Part shown: piece by piece, positions 53,601 through 64,000 of the stretch
Layout of the letters: every line of letters starts with the position of its first letter
Position numbering within the stretch: position 1 is the stretch's first letter
Assembly: GCA_001643675.2 (NCBI GenBank)
Contig: LSRY02000001.1
Coordinates: forward strand, 2,573,501-2,637,500
DNA length: 64,000 bases
Source of the DNA: Monocercomonoides exilis
Lineage: Eukaryota; Preaxostyla; Oxymonadida; Polymastigidae
Direction of reading: 5' to 3'
Program-made: the position numbers and the translations under genes
Notes under the pieces: generated by a model
Database searches by the model: none
Told to the model about the DNA's origin: nothing
What the model saw: the letters and a program-made list of their open reading frames with translations, nothing else

Positions 53601-56600
53601 TCTGTCTCAATGTTCGCTTTCTCTTCAAGATCAATTATCAGAATTGACATTTCTGTTCTTGTCTGTTGAATCAGGAATTTTGACAATCGACAAATTCTCC
53701 GCTTCATCAATTGATTTGAGGAGAAATCCGCTGATCTCGTTGAGGGGAAGTGGAACAAATACCGAGTTGATGAGCACACTGTGGTTGAACATGACGAACA
53801 GCAATTTCACAAAAATGGAAAGAGCAGCTGGAAATGGAGGCTGTGTGAGCATTGACAACAGCGATGATGAAAATACAAACACACAAATAAATATTGAAGA
53901 ATGTTCATTTGATGGATGTTCTGTGCTGGATGATGAAAGCAGAGGAGGGGCCATTGATGGTCAGTTGAAAGGGAGCATTCAAATGAATGTTATTTCATGC
54001 ACATTCACAGGATGCACAGCACCAGCAGAAGAACGGAAGATTGGGTTTGGGGGAGGGATGGCACTGAAGCTGATTGATGGTGATTCTTCGTTTGTGATCT
54101 CATCCCCTGTTTTTGAGGCAGACAAGCCAAATATTGCCAGATATGGAAATGATCTGTTTGTTGAATCACCAAACTTGACGAAGAGCATCACAAACACCTC
54201 TCTTCCATTTGTATCTGGACATCTGGCAGATATTTCATTGGATTCTATGAGAGGCTTTGATGGGAGTGACACAACGAATGCCATTCCACTGGTTTTATTC
54301 TGGCGAGGGATTGGGTCAGAGATATTTATTGGGAGCGAAGGTTGTGATGTGTGTGTGTGTGGATTCTCAGATTATCCGTGTCTGTCGATGGATCATTCGT
54401 TGACAAGACTGGCAGAAGGGAATGAAAGGAATGTCAGCATCAAAGGAAAAGGGTATCTGCAGAAGAGTGTTGAAGTGAGTGGAATATCAGTGAAATCGGA
54501 TGAGAGCAGCATGTGCTCATTGGAATGTGTCTCATCGCTTGAAGGAGCAGAAGGAGCAGCAATGAAGATTTGTGGCATCACCAATTTCGAGCTGGTGAAG
54601 TTTGTGATTCCATCTTCATTTGCAAGTGGAGTGGATGTTTTGATGCATGTTGGCTCAAGCGAGGGTTTGTTGACTGTGAAAGATTGCTCATTCACCAAAA
54701 AAGGAGATGAGAGAGAAGAAGTGACAGATTATGGGCTGATCAAGGCAGAAGGAGGGACAGTTGTGCTGGAATTGGTGACGATGCAATTGTTGAGCTTTTC
54801 GCAGGATGTTATTTCTGTGTTGTCAACAACAGTGCTGAATGCGAAAAATCTGACGATGAAGAATATTGAGGTGGAGGGAGCAAGTGGATTGAGGATATCA
54901 AAGGGATCAGCTGGAGAGAAGAGAGGGAGCAATGAAGGAGAACAAAACATTGTAATTGAGTGGAGTTTGTTTGAAGAAGTCACCCAAGACACAACAGAAA
55001 ACATCTCGATCATTCGAAATGTGAATGATGAGCCATTGAAAATGGTGATTCGAAACACAACGATGAAGAGATGTGGAGGGTTGAAGTGTGGAAAGGGAGG
55101 AGGGATGTTTTGTGTATTGAACGAAGGAGGAAGTTTTGAGTGCTCATTTTGCAAGATTTCAGAGTGTTTCTGCTCGACTGCAGGAAGAGGTGGGTGGATG
55201 TTTCTGGAATGTTCATCGACAGCTGAGCAGCCTCTGAATTTTGTTCTGTCAAATATCACATTCCGAGACAACTCTGCATTGAGAGGAAGAGACGTGTATA
55301 TTCGATGCCACTCAATCGAGACACAAGTTGTTGATGAGCAGTTCTTGCTGGATTTCAGAGCACCGTTTGTGAAGGACAAGGCAGTATGGGGATGCACGAC
55401 AGACTCGTTTGAAGGAGAAGAAGATCTTCTGCTGAGGGTTATGAGATACCAGAGCGAGACGATATTTGTGTCATCAGTTGCAGACAATCGCGCAGACAGC
55501 AAGCAATGTGGAGAATTGGACACACCATGCCACTCATTGAGCTTTGGAGTGCAGCACATCATTCCATCTCTGTATTCACAGCTGTTGATCTTGGAGCAAA
55601 CAGAAATTGTTGGGAAGTGTGATGTTCTTGATGTGACCATCCGCTCATTGCAATCTCCCTCAGCTGCTTTGGTGCATCTGAACTCAACAATAACCAACGA
55701 GGGAAGTCTGATCACAACATCAGAGAATGTTCGGATTGAGAGATTGAAATTCAACTTTGGTCAGTTATTTTCGTATTCAGGCAATTCAATTATTCATGAA
55801 ACAAATGGTCAGCTTTCTCTTTCATTTGTTGATTTTTCATCTGTTGGCCAATCAGAAAGCTTTGAATCTGTTGTTCTGAATTCAACATTGTTGAGCATCG
55901 AAAATGGAATTCTTCATGTTGACAACTGCTCAATATCAATGCTTTCATTCAAGAAGCCTTCATTTTTGTTAAATGGTGATGAGATAAATATTACAAATAT
56001 GAAACTGGAACAGATTGAATCAACAACAGATGTATTTGAGATTGGCAACTGTGGAAGTCTTGTGTTTAATGGAGTATCTGCAGATGGAGTGAAATTATCT
56101 GAGGGTTGTGTTATTGCGATAAACGATTTGTCATCAGGAACAGTTTCTATTGGAATCTCCTTATTCAACAACTGTTCGAGGAATTCAAAAGGAACTTCTG
56201 TTTTCTCAGCTTCTTCATCATCTGTTAAAATAAATCTTTTCAATTGCTCTTGCTCAGATTGCCATTCTCTCTCTGACAAAGGAAGCATTATGGAGATTAA
56301 CAATGCAAAGGATGTTTCTCTGCAAATGTGTGAATTTGAAGGATTGTTAACCAACAACCACTTGTTGGAGAATGAAAATATTTTTGAAGAGATATGCAAA
56401 TGGAATGGATCGCTTGTTCACTCAGCGAATTCTTCATTAGAGATGAAATATGTTACAATTATGAATGCTTCACAAGGTGGATTGTCAGTGTCTGCAGGCG
56501 ATGTGACGATTGAGAAAGGGGAGTTTTTGAACAACAATCCATTCATCGAAAAATATCCCTCTCTTCGGAGGAATATTATTTGTTCAGATTCTGCATCATT

Positions 56601-58428
56601 GACCATTTCCAGCTTGAAAGGTGGAGATGGAGTGAAAGACAATTCTTCTCTTTGGATTTTGAATGATGGATGTGATTTGAGAGGGATAGCAGGAGAAAGG
56701 TCATCTCCATTTTTCATTCCCAGACTGGAAGATGTTTCAGTGAATGAGAATGACAGCAATGTTGTTGTGAAATTCAAGGGATCTCTTTTTGTGCCTTGTG
56801 ACTTGTCATTCAGGTTGATATTCAAAACAGGGGATGTGGAGTTGGTTGAGACATATCCTTTTGAGGAAGACAGTTTTGTTTCAGAAATAGAAGTGGTTGG
56901 AAGAGTTCCATCAGAAAATATTTCAACGATTGCAGATGAAACAGAGGTGTCAGTGATGATTTTGTTTGGGAAGCAATTGGCTGCAACTTCTCCAAAGATT
57001 CTGAAGAACAAAACAGAACCAAAGACTGGAAATGATAAAGTGGTTGAAGGAGGAAAAGAAGGGAAATCATCATGGTCTTTGGTTATAATTATTGTGATGG
57101 CATTTATTCTTCTTATCATTCTGATAATTGCAGTTGTTTCAACAGTCAGATGGAGAAAGGCGAAGAATGAGAACAAAGATCTGAGAGAGATTGTGAATGA
57201 CACAGTGAAGAAGGATCCGAAGCTGATTGAGATGGTGACGATGGAGCCATCACCCGAGGAGCAGTGGAGGAGAGCAGAGAGAGAGGCAGAGAAGAAGAAT
57301 GAAGAAAGAATCAAGAAGAGGGTGTATGAGAAAAGCTTGGGACACTCAGAATCGTCAGAGCATTTGCTGAGTGAATGTGGCTCAACAGAATATATTTTGG
57401 GGAGAGATTCAGACAAGATTCCTGAATGGGTACTGGAGAAGGTTGAAGAAGAAGAGATTCGAAAGAGATCACCATCACCTTCTATCTCATCCACTTCCAC
57501 CACTTCAACGACTGATTCAGATTCAACATTTGTTCGGGGCGAGGATCTGTGCCCCACCACCTCGTCGATGTCGAATCTGGTGGATGTGATGGCCTGCTCA
57601 TCTCCCCATGAGAAGCTGATTGTGGATTTGAGGGATTCGCTGTTCATGCTGTTGCATGGAAGGAACAAGACAAAGGAGATGGCGATAGGCACTCTGCAGG
57701 AGAGGGAGATGACAGCTGCCCAGATCCTGTTCTGGGTGGCGAATCTGGCACTCCACTCGTTCAATGAAATGGAGAATCCTCTGTCATCGCTTGCCAATCT
57801 CACTCCGCACATTGTGCTGTTCTCGGAGCACATGGTGATCTGCATTGTTTTGCACTCGGACTTTTCATCAGACTCTGACAGTTCATCTGTCTCTTCAAGC
57901 TCCACCATGGTCACATCTTCCTCTGATGTTTCAGTGATGAGCGAGAGATTCACCAAGTCGCCACCTCCATCATCAGCGTTTGAGGATGATGAAGATGAAG
58001 AAAGAAAAGAGTGTCTGAGGTGGAAAGCACCTGAACTGATGATGAACAAGAAGATGGGGGCAACAAAGGAGTCAGTGGCATTCTCGATTGGGATGATGCT
58101 GTGGGAGTGTCTGACACTGGAGATCCCATTTGATGAGTATGAGGGTGAGGTGGCAGGGCAGAAGATAGTGAATCACGAACGACCGAACATGTCAGCTGTG
58201 AAGGAGTCGAATTTCTTTGAAATCATCCGAGCTTGCCTGTCTGCTCAGCCAGAAGACAGACTGAGCTTGGCAGGGCTGAAGCGAGAGTTCATCCAGCGGT
58301 TTCCTGCAGGAGCAGCAATTCTGACGATGTCGGATGCGATTGACCTGGAGGAGACAACAGAAGATGGGGAACACATGACGAGTGTGAATTCTTCAGATAT
58401 CACAGGAACTTTGCAGACTGAGAAGTGA
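50644..58428 (+). CDS. Receptor-like protein: beta-helix ectodomain, membrane span, pseudokinase, right copy
   Basis: The start at 50644 opens a signal peptide (MHLFLLACLILAETF) homologous to the left copy. Codon 38 is TAA (50755-50757), where the left copy has AAA. The TAA lies inside a 51-nt stretch (50732-50782) that begins GTATTATATT and ends TCAAG; it could be spliced as an in-frame GT-AG intron. Otherwise the first usable Met is at 50857 and the signal peptide would be lost. The remaining ~2550 codons are intact. Ectodomain turns include GGALYVYNN, GGGIYAQR and GGAIYFFQ. The membrane span is at about 57076-57150 (SLVIIIVMAFILLIILIIAV), then the linker and pseudokinase with WKAPELMMNKK and MMLWECLTLEIPF, again without HRD or DFG. 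It ends in TGA. The length (2594 aa) almost equals that of the left copy. Confidence 0.8.
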
Positions 58429-59069
58429 ATGAAGAGTTGGTGACAATTGTGTTTTTGCTGGAAAAATGTATTTGTTTCCAAAGCCGCCTCAATATTATCT
58501 TTTATCAGTCTGAGAGAGAATCTCTCTTCCCTTTTTGTTTTTGTTCATCAGCACATTTCTTCTTGTTTTTGATATCATCCTTTTTTTTTGTTTCATTGTT
58601 TTCATTGGTTGTTGTGTTTCACTTAGTTTTTTCTTTCGCCGATTCTGAATGCAGATTTTGGATGAGCAGTGTTTGCTGTGTTTTATATATTCATGTTTTT
58701 GTGTTCGCTGAATCACCACCACACAATTATTTTGAGTGAATCTTGTCAAATGAAATTTTTCATTAAACTCTAATTTGGCTTTTCAGTTGATTCTTTTCTT
58801 TTCTTTTCTTTTCTTTTTTTTCATTGCAAACATCAACAGTTGTTATTTCATTTCCTATTTTGTGTAACTCCAGTTTGTATTATCAATTCCATTTGTTGTA
58901 ATTCTTTTTTTGCATTTGTTTTTTTCAGTTATCCAAGCGACTTTTTCTTTATTTGTGGCAATCACAACATTCACAACAAATGATAAAAGATATATCTCTA
59001 TTTTTGTTTCAAAAAAGCAGGGATATAGTTGTTTGTTCTTTTGCAACGATTGCATCAGAAGAATCATTT

Positions 59070-59340
59070 CCTTCATCTATGAATAGCATTGTTCTGTAAA
59101 ACATATGATTTGTGAAGAGAATTAAACAGAACAAGAGAAACTCATTCAATCTGTTGGCTTTGTTGTTTCTTGACTCAGAGATTCAGGTATTGTTCATGTG
59201 AAAGAACCTCTTTTGTTATTTCCTCTCTCAACTTTCTGTTTCCTTTGTTGAAGAAAAGAACAATGTGAATTCGGCTTCATGAAAGGAGGGACTGAATTGT
59301 TGCAATCTCTTTGTTGTCATACTTAATTCCATGAACAAAG
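59070..59340 (+). other. Highly conserved non-coding block in the 3' flank, right copy
   Basis: Partner of 17961-18231. One base differs in 271 as far as I can see, while the neighbouring flank has diverged clearly. Confidence 0.55.
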
Positions 59341-60150
59341 AATTGTTTCTACCTTTTTATGTGGAGACCGAAGAAAAAAATGTGATGTTTCAAAACAAGG
59401 AATTTAAATAAAATTGGTTTCATATTTATTTATTGAAAAATGAGCTGTTCTATTTCTTTATCTGATGAAAAATCACTTTTGAATTCATTCTCTGTGCTGA
59501 TTTGACTCGATTTCATTCTGAAAACACATCTTTTGAACAGTGAGAAATGCCTCAGACAATCCTCAGGTTTTTCAGCTTTTTGTTTTTTGTTTAACAAACT
59601 TGTTGTTGCATTATCCAACCGCTCATCTTTTTCTTGTCATGTGAAAATCTTATGAACAGCAATAATGATCATTATGAAGCACAAAGAGAATGAAAAATCA
59701 TAAAAGTTGATGAAGAAACCATGATAGAAGAAAAAAAGAAGGCAAAAAAAACAACTCAAGATGATAGAGATGAAAAAAATAAGTCAAGTCACTGATTGTT
59801 GAAATTGGTTTTAGTGAATTGAATATTTGAAATAAAATGCCTACAAATGGAAGGATAGAGAATCAGACATTAAATATTATTATTGGATAAAAAAGTTGGT
59901 TTTTCAATTGTTTTATGTGTTCGTCCAATTAAAAGTTATTGAGACAAAAAAGAGAAAACAATTCATCTTTTCATGTTGTCTGATGAAAAATTCATGAAAA
60001 AATTGTGATGAAATTCTTTTGGAAAGATTGGCCACACAAAACCCGAAATTCACAAACAATCAGACTGTTGAATAAAGATGCAGTATTTTTCAGTCAAAAA
60101 GTTGTTCAAATGATTTTTCATAAATAGAAATCTGATTATTTTTTCTAAAA

Positions 60151-63100
60151 AGAAAAAACGATAATGTCAACCATATTAACAAAAAAGTGATGAAATGAAT
60201 TTCGTTTTTTATTTTGTTCATTGAAAGATAAAATATTTTTATTATTCGTTTTTCAAGTTATTTCAGTACAATAAATATTCATTTGGGAAATTATTTTTGA
60301 AATCATATTTTTTTCACAGATATAAAGGTCAAAAAATTTCCCTTGAATATCTTATAAAGAACACTGAAAAGTGAAAATACTAATTAAAGATATTTTCATC
60401 TTTATTTCAGCTGTGGCATTTGTTTTTGAAATGGTTTTGATGTGATTAATCATTAAAATACAAAATCTCTATTCAATGACAAACAATCTTTTAAAAATCA
60501 ACACACAGAAAATAGTTATGATTTCGAAAATAATCACACACACATGAAGAGATTCTCAAATTTTCCCTGTTAATGCAATTGCACACAATCAAACACAATT
60601 AAAACACCAAAAGTTTTGTTAAGATCGAAATTGACAAATATCTCAGATCATTCACTGAAAGAAAAACAACCAACATGAGAAAGAATTTTTACAAAAAATT
60701 TTCAAAATTTTTGTTGAATTGAATATTTTCCATCTTGAATAATTATGGTGCAGTCTTTGGAAAATATGATCATTTGAAACAATGATAAACTTGAATGGGT
60801 GATATTTTTTTATCTGTAAAAATGATTGTTTTGTGGAAGACATTTATGTCAGGGCTTTTGTGATATGGTTAATTTTTTTTTAAAAAGTTCATTTTGTTAA
60901 ATTTTCAAATAATGAAAAAAAATTTCATATTTCGATCAAATTTATGTTCTCTCTCGTGAAACTTCACCAAAATGGAAACAATAACATTGTCAAGATATTG
61001 TTTTCATGACAGCAAAATTTTGTGAGTGGGAACAGAAATTTTATCGAAATATGAAGGTTTTTCTTAATTTGAAAATTTATCAAAATGAACTTTTTTTTAA
61101 AAAAAAAAAAGACATACTTTAAAATCAAAAGCAAATTTTTTTTCAGTTGTTTGCATATCGAACAACAAATCTTTTTTGAATTAATAACGATTTGTTAACA
61201 TTTTGGGGAATGAATGGACTTTCAAGCTTTTTATGCACAAAGCATGAAAGAATTGATTCACTATTAACATTATTAAACTTAATCAGATTTCAAAATAATT
61301 TTTATTTTTTATAACTGTAAATAAACCTTATGGATGTCATAACAAAATGTTTTGTGATTTCACAAGTTTTTCAAAAAATAAACCCATTTTTTTCAAATGT
61401 TTTGATTACAAAAAGTTAACGAAAAGAACATAATTATTCAATGAAAATGCCTGAACGCATCTTTTTTTATTTATTATTTTGTTCTTCAAAGAGTTGACCG
61501 AATACTTCAACCGTTGGAATTGATAGAGAAACTGTTGATGTTGTTATTTAATTTAGAATAAAGCTCGTACGAAGATCACTTGGATTGTGAAGAGAAAAGA
61601 TTCATGAAAACGGATAAAGATGTGCTTTTTTAAGGAAAAAATCATTTGCAGCAAAACAAAACTCATCCTGTTTCCAAATGAAAAATGAATAATTTCCAGA
61701 CATTAGAATAGAATTGTTGATATTTTTTAAACAGTCAGTGATGATAAAATGGAAAATAACTTCTGAATCATTTTTTCTTTATCAAAAATTGACTGTCTCC
61801 AGAAAAGCACATAATGATCGTTTTGTCAACTGCAAAGAATAAGATCTGACTTTTTTTGTTTCATAACAATTCATTTATCATTATAGAATGATATTTCTTT
61901 GCTTATATTATCTTTGGAATATTTTCGAAAGATTGAAAGAAATAAAAATCTCAAAACTGTCAAAACTCGATAAAACGTTTCCAAAATGAAAATGTTTGAA
62001 ATGATGAAAAATGTGGAATATTGGCATCATCACAAGTTATCTAATAATATTCTATTTATTCATTCATCTTTGGTTTTTGTTTTTCTGAAAATTGCAAATG
62101 AGTTTTTCTGAGTCAAAGGAAAAAATTATTAATTGTGTTTTCATTTCAAAAGAATTATTTTTTTTTTGTTTTTTCTTTCTTTCAATATTCGCAATGAAGT
62201 CAGCATATGTTTGGGAAATATTGTTGTTTGACGGATTCATTTTTACGTCTTATCTTAAAAATTGTTAATGAAGATGAGAGAAATAGGAAGAACAGTGAAA
62301 GAGTTAAAACTGGTTAAAAGGAATAAAAAGATGATGAGTATTTTATTTAACAACACAAGTCCTCCACCAACCAGCTTTGTTAGAGCTTTTGCTGGTTTGA
62401 AAAATTTATAATCACTTAATGTCAACTTCTTATACTTCACATTATCCATTTACGTCCCATTTTTTTGATCAATTCTTAAATTAAAATTGAAAAAAAGAAG
62501 ATGAGATAAAAATTGGTACACAACAACAAAAGGAATAATTCAACGTGAAACAATCAAATTAAAGGATAACATATTTGTGAAAAAATATGAAACTTCAAGC
62601 TTTTTCATTGATAAATAATGTTCTTTTTTTCAACTTTTTGTAACCTGAAAATATAATAAAAAAGTGTTCAATTTATTGAATCCATCTCATGATACAACAT
62701 ATAATTCAATGGTTTCATTGACTCCTGTTTATGGTCATGAGAATTTTAACACTTTAACAGTTTGATAAAGTTTGGAAAAGTTGAAAGAGATACAATTATT
62801 CTGAACTTTATGCAAAAAATACTTCAATGAACCTGTTTTCCCTCATTTCTTTTATTTTTCAGATTTGAGGATATTCAAATGCAAAGAAAAAGATTTGTTT
62901 CGAAAAAAATTGAAATTTCCAAACTTCAAAACCCTATTTCAATCAGATATTTAAAAAAGTTTAATTTTATTGGTTTTGTTTTTGAGAGCGTGCTTCCCTT
63001 GAAAAGAATCCGTTGAAAATTTTGGTGAAAATTTTTTGTTTTTGCAAGATGTTATCCATGAATATCCAAATCGATTATTTAAAAAATTAAACCACATTTA

Positions 63101-63350
63101 ATATTCTTTCAATGTCTGTGACAAAAGCAATAACTCTGCAAACAATTTGAAATTGCGAGAAAATATTCACTATTTTTTATGTTCATTTTGAATTCATAAA
63201 ATTTTCATTTCGATTATATTATAGTGATTTATGGATGAAGCTTTATTGGAAACAAATTTTTAGATAGAGTTGTTTTGATCACATGAAATGTTGTTGGCTC
63301 CATTATAAAAAAGGTTAATGAAATTCCTTTTAAATAATTCATGAATATAA
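60151..63350. other. AT-rich region without supported gene
   Basis: No gene, RNA or repeat can be supported. A short inverted repeat ACCAGC...GCTGGT lies at about 62368-62393. Confidence 0.35.
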
Positions 63351-63454
63351 AAAGAAAGAAATGGGTGATTATTTTTGAAATCATATTTCTTCCATCAAAT
63401 TATCGGAATAAGAATTTATCTCAAGTGCTGATAAATGAGCACAAAAAAGAAATA

Positions 63455-63879
63455 ATTGGGTGATTATTTATGAAATCATAACTTTTTTCGGGATAAGGAT
63501 TTTTCAAAGATTGTTTTCATTTGGGAAGAAATTTTCCATCCAAGTGCTCAAAAAGTCTCAACTGTTTCATAAACAAATGCATGATCTGAAATATAAATTC
63601 AGAGGTCTTGAATGTGCCTGTTCACTTTTCAGTGTTCATTTGCGAACATTTAATAGAAATTTTCGAACCGAAATTTTCGAAAGGAAAAATATGAGTTCAA
63701 AAATAATCACCCAATTCCATCTAAAAATAATTTTTTCATGAATATTATCGGAAGCAATGTCATTTTAAACAATTGCATTGCATTCAACTTTTTAATGTAT
63801 AATTCCTCTAATAAGAAATTAAACATTTGAAAAAACAACACTCCGAAAAAAGTTATGATTTCTAAAATAATTACCCAAA
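63455..63879. mobile_element. MITE of the TA-duplicating family, long copy (425 bp)
   Basis: The left end ATTGGGTGATTATTTATGAA and the right end, the complement of TTTGGGTAATTATTTTAGAA, form inverted arms that continue into AAGTTATGATTTC. TA flanks lie at 63453-63454 and 63880-63881. Two more ends of the same family (about 63361 and 63715) lie inside and just outside it, so insertions are interleaved here. Confidence 0.55.
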
Positions 63880-64000
63880 TAATAATGATAAATCGAATTA
63901 AACATTTCAATTTAAGAAATGATTTTTTTTCTTCCTTAGAGAATCACACAAATCATAATCTTTTGAAAGTATATTATTTTGAATTTTTTCCATTTGTTTG

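Larger units (their letters stand above)
50440..60150 (+). repeat. Inverted segmental duplication, right arm (~9.7 kb)
   Basis: This is the partner of 17150-26840. Similarity covers the 5' flank (both arms hold a CTGTCCAG region ahead of the start codon), the gene, and the 3' flank to about 60150. The arms are about 24 kb apart (inner edges) and in opposite orientation. Confidence 0.85.

Noticed and set aside
62340-62449. 64-aa minus-strand frame containing an ACCAGC/GCTGGT inverted repeat
   Set aside because: It has no paralogue, no motif and a hydrophobic AT-driven tail; tRNA or snRNA features are absent.

Overview
The window is AT-rich nuclear DNA from a eukaryotic microbe. The best fit is a metamonad of the oxymonad type, close to Monocercomonoides. 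Three observations support this: short GT-AG introns (56-78 nt) in small genes, very large intronless genes for signal-peptide surface proteins with beta-helix ectodomains built on GGAI/GGGIY-type turns, and long AT-rich spacers with homopurine and homopyrimidine tracts. The lineage assignment rests on protein-family resemblance as I remember it, not on a search.

Layout. (1) 1-12.5 kb: two copies of a three-exon helical-protein gene (A, plus, 853-2282; B, minus, 10153-11612) and their upstream blocks form a 2.3-kb inverted duplication. It brackets a 1850-aa surface protein (3415-8967, minus) made of four ~390-residue repeats, two of which share an 884-bp almost identical stretch. (2) 12.5-17 kb: a decayed coding region (12.98-14.34 kb), a 246-bp MITE and a hairpin repeat. 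(3) 17.15-26.84 kb (minus) and 50.44-60.15 kb (plus): a ~9.7-kb inverted duplication. Each arm carries a ~2600-aa receptor-like protein: signal peptide, Pmp-like beta-helix ectodomain, one membrane span, and a C-terminal protein-kinase-like domain without recognisable HRD and DFG motifs. (4) 26.8-31.9 kb: low-complexity spacer and a solitary copy of the upstream block. (5) 31.95-36.35 kb: a probable 4.4-kb non-autonomous DNA transposon with imperfect terminal inverted repeats and a perfect 9-bp target duplication. It carries broken fragments of a receptor-type ectodomain and of a second gene, and hosts a nested fold-back element. (6) 38.4-45.9 kb: helical gene C and a 1017-aa two-repeat relative of the 1850-aa protein, whose lysine-rich tail is cut off by an apparent one-base deletion. 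(7) 46.6-47.7 kb: another broken beta-helix gene. (8) 60-64 kb: empty AT-rich DNA ending in a cluster of MITE termini.

How the genes fit together. Apart from the helical family, the intact genes are all predicted single-pass surface proteins. The two receptors could pass an extracellular signal to a cytoplasmic pseudokinase; the 1850-aa and 1017-aa proteins have the same type of ectodomain but a charged, low-complexity tail instead. The helical proteins have no signal peptide and are probably cytoplasmic, of unknown role. Near-identical repeats, inverted duplications, broken copies and transposon-borne fragments indicate a subtelomere-like or otherwise rapidly rearranging gene-family region.

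I found no rRNA, tRNA, CRISPR or bacterial-type operon. All seven intact reading frames end, or ended before mutation, in TGA; I considered a TAA/TAG=Gln code and judged it unsupported here.
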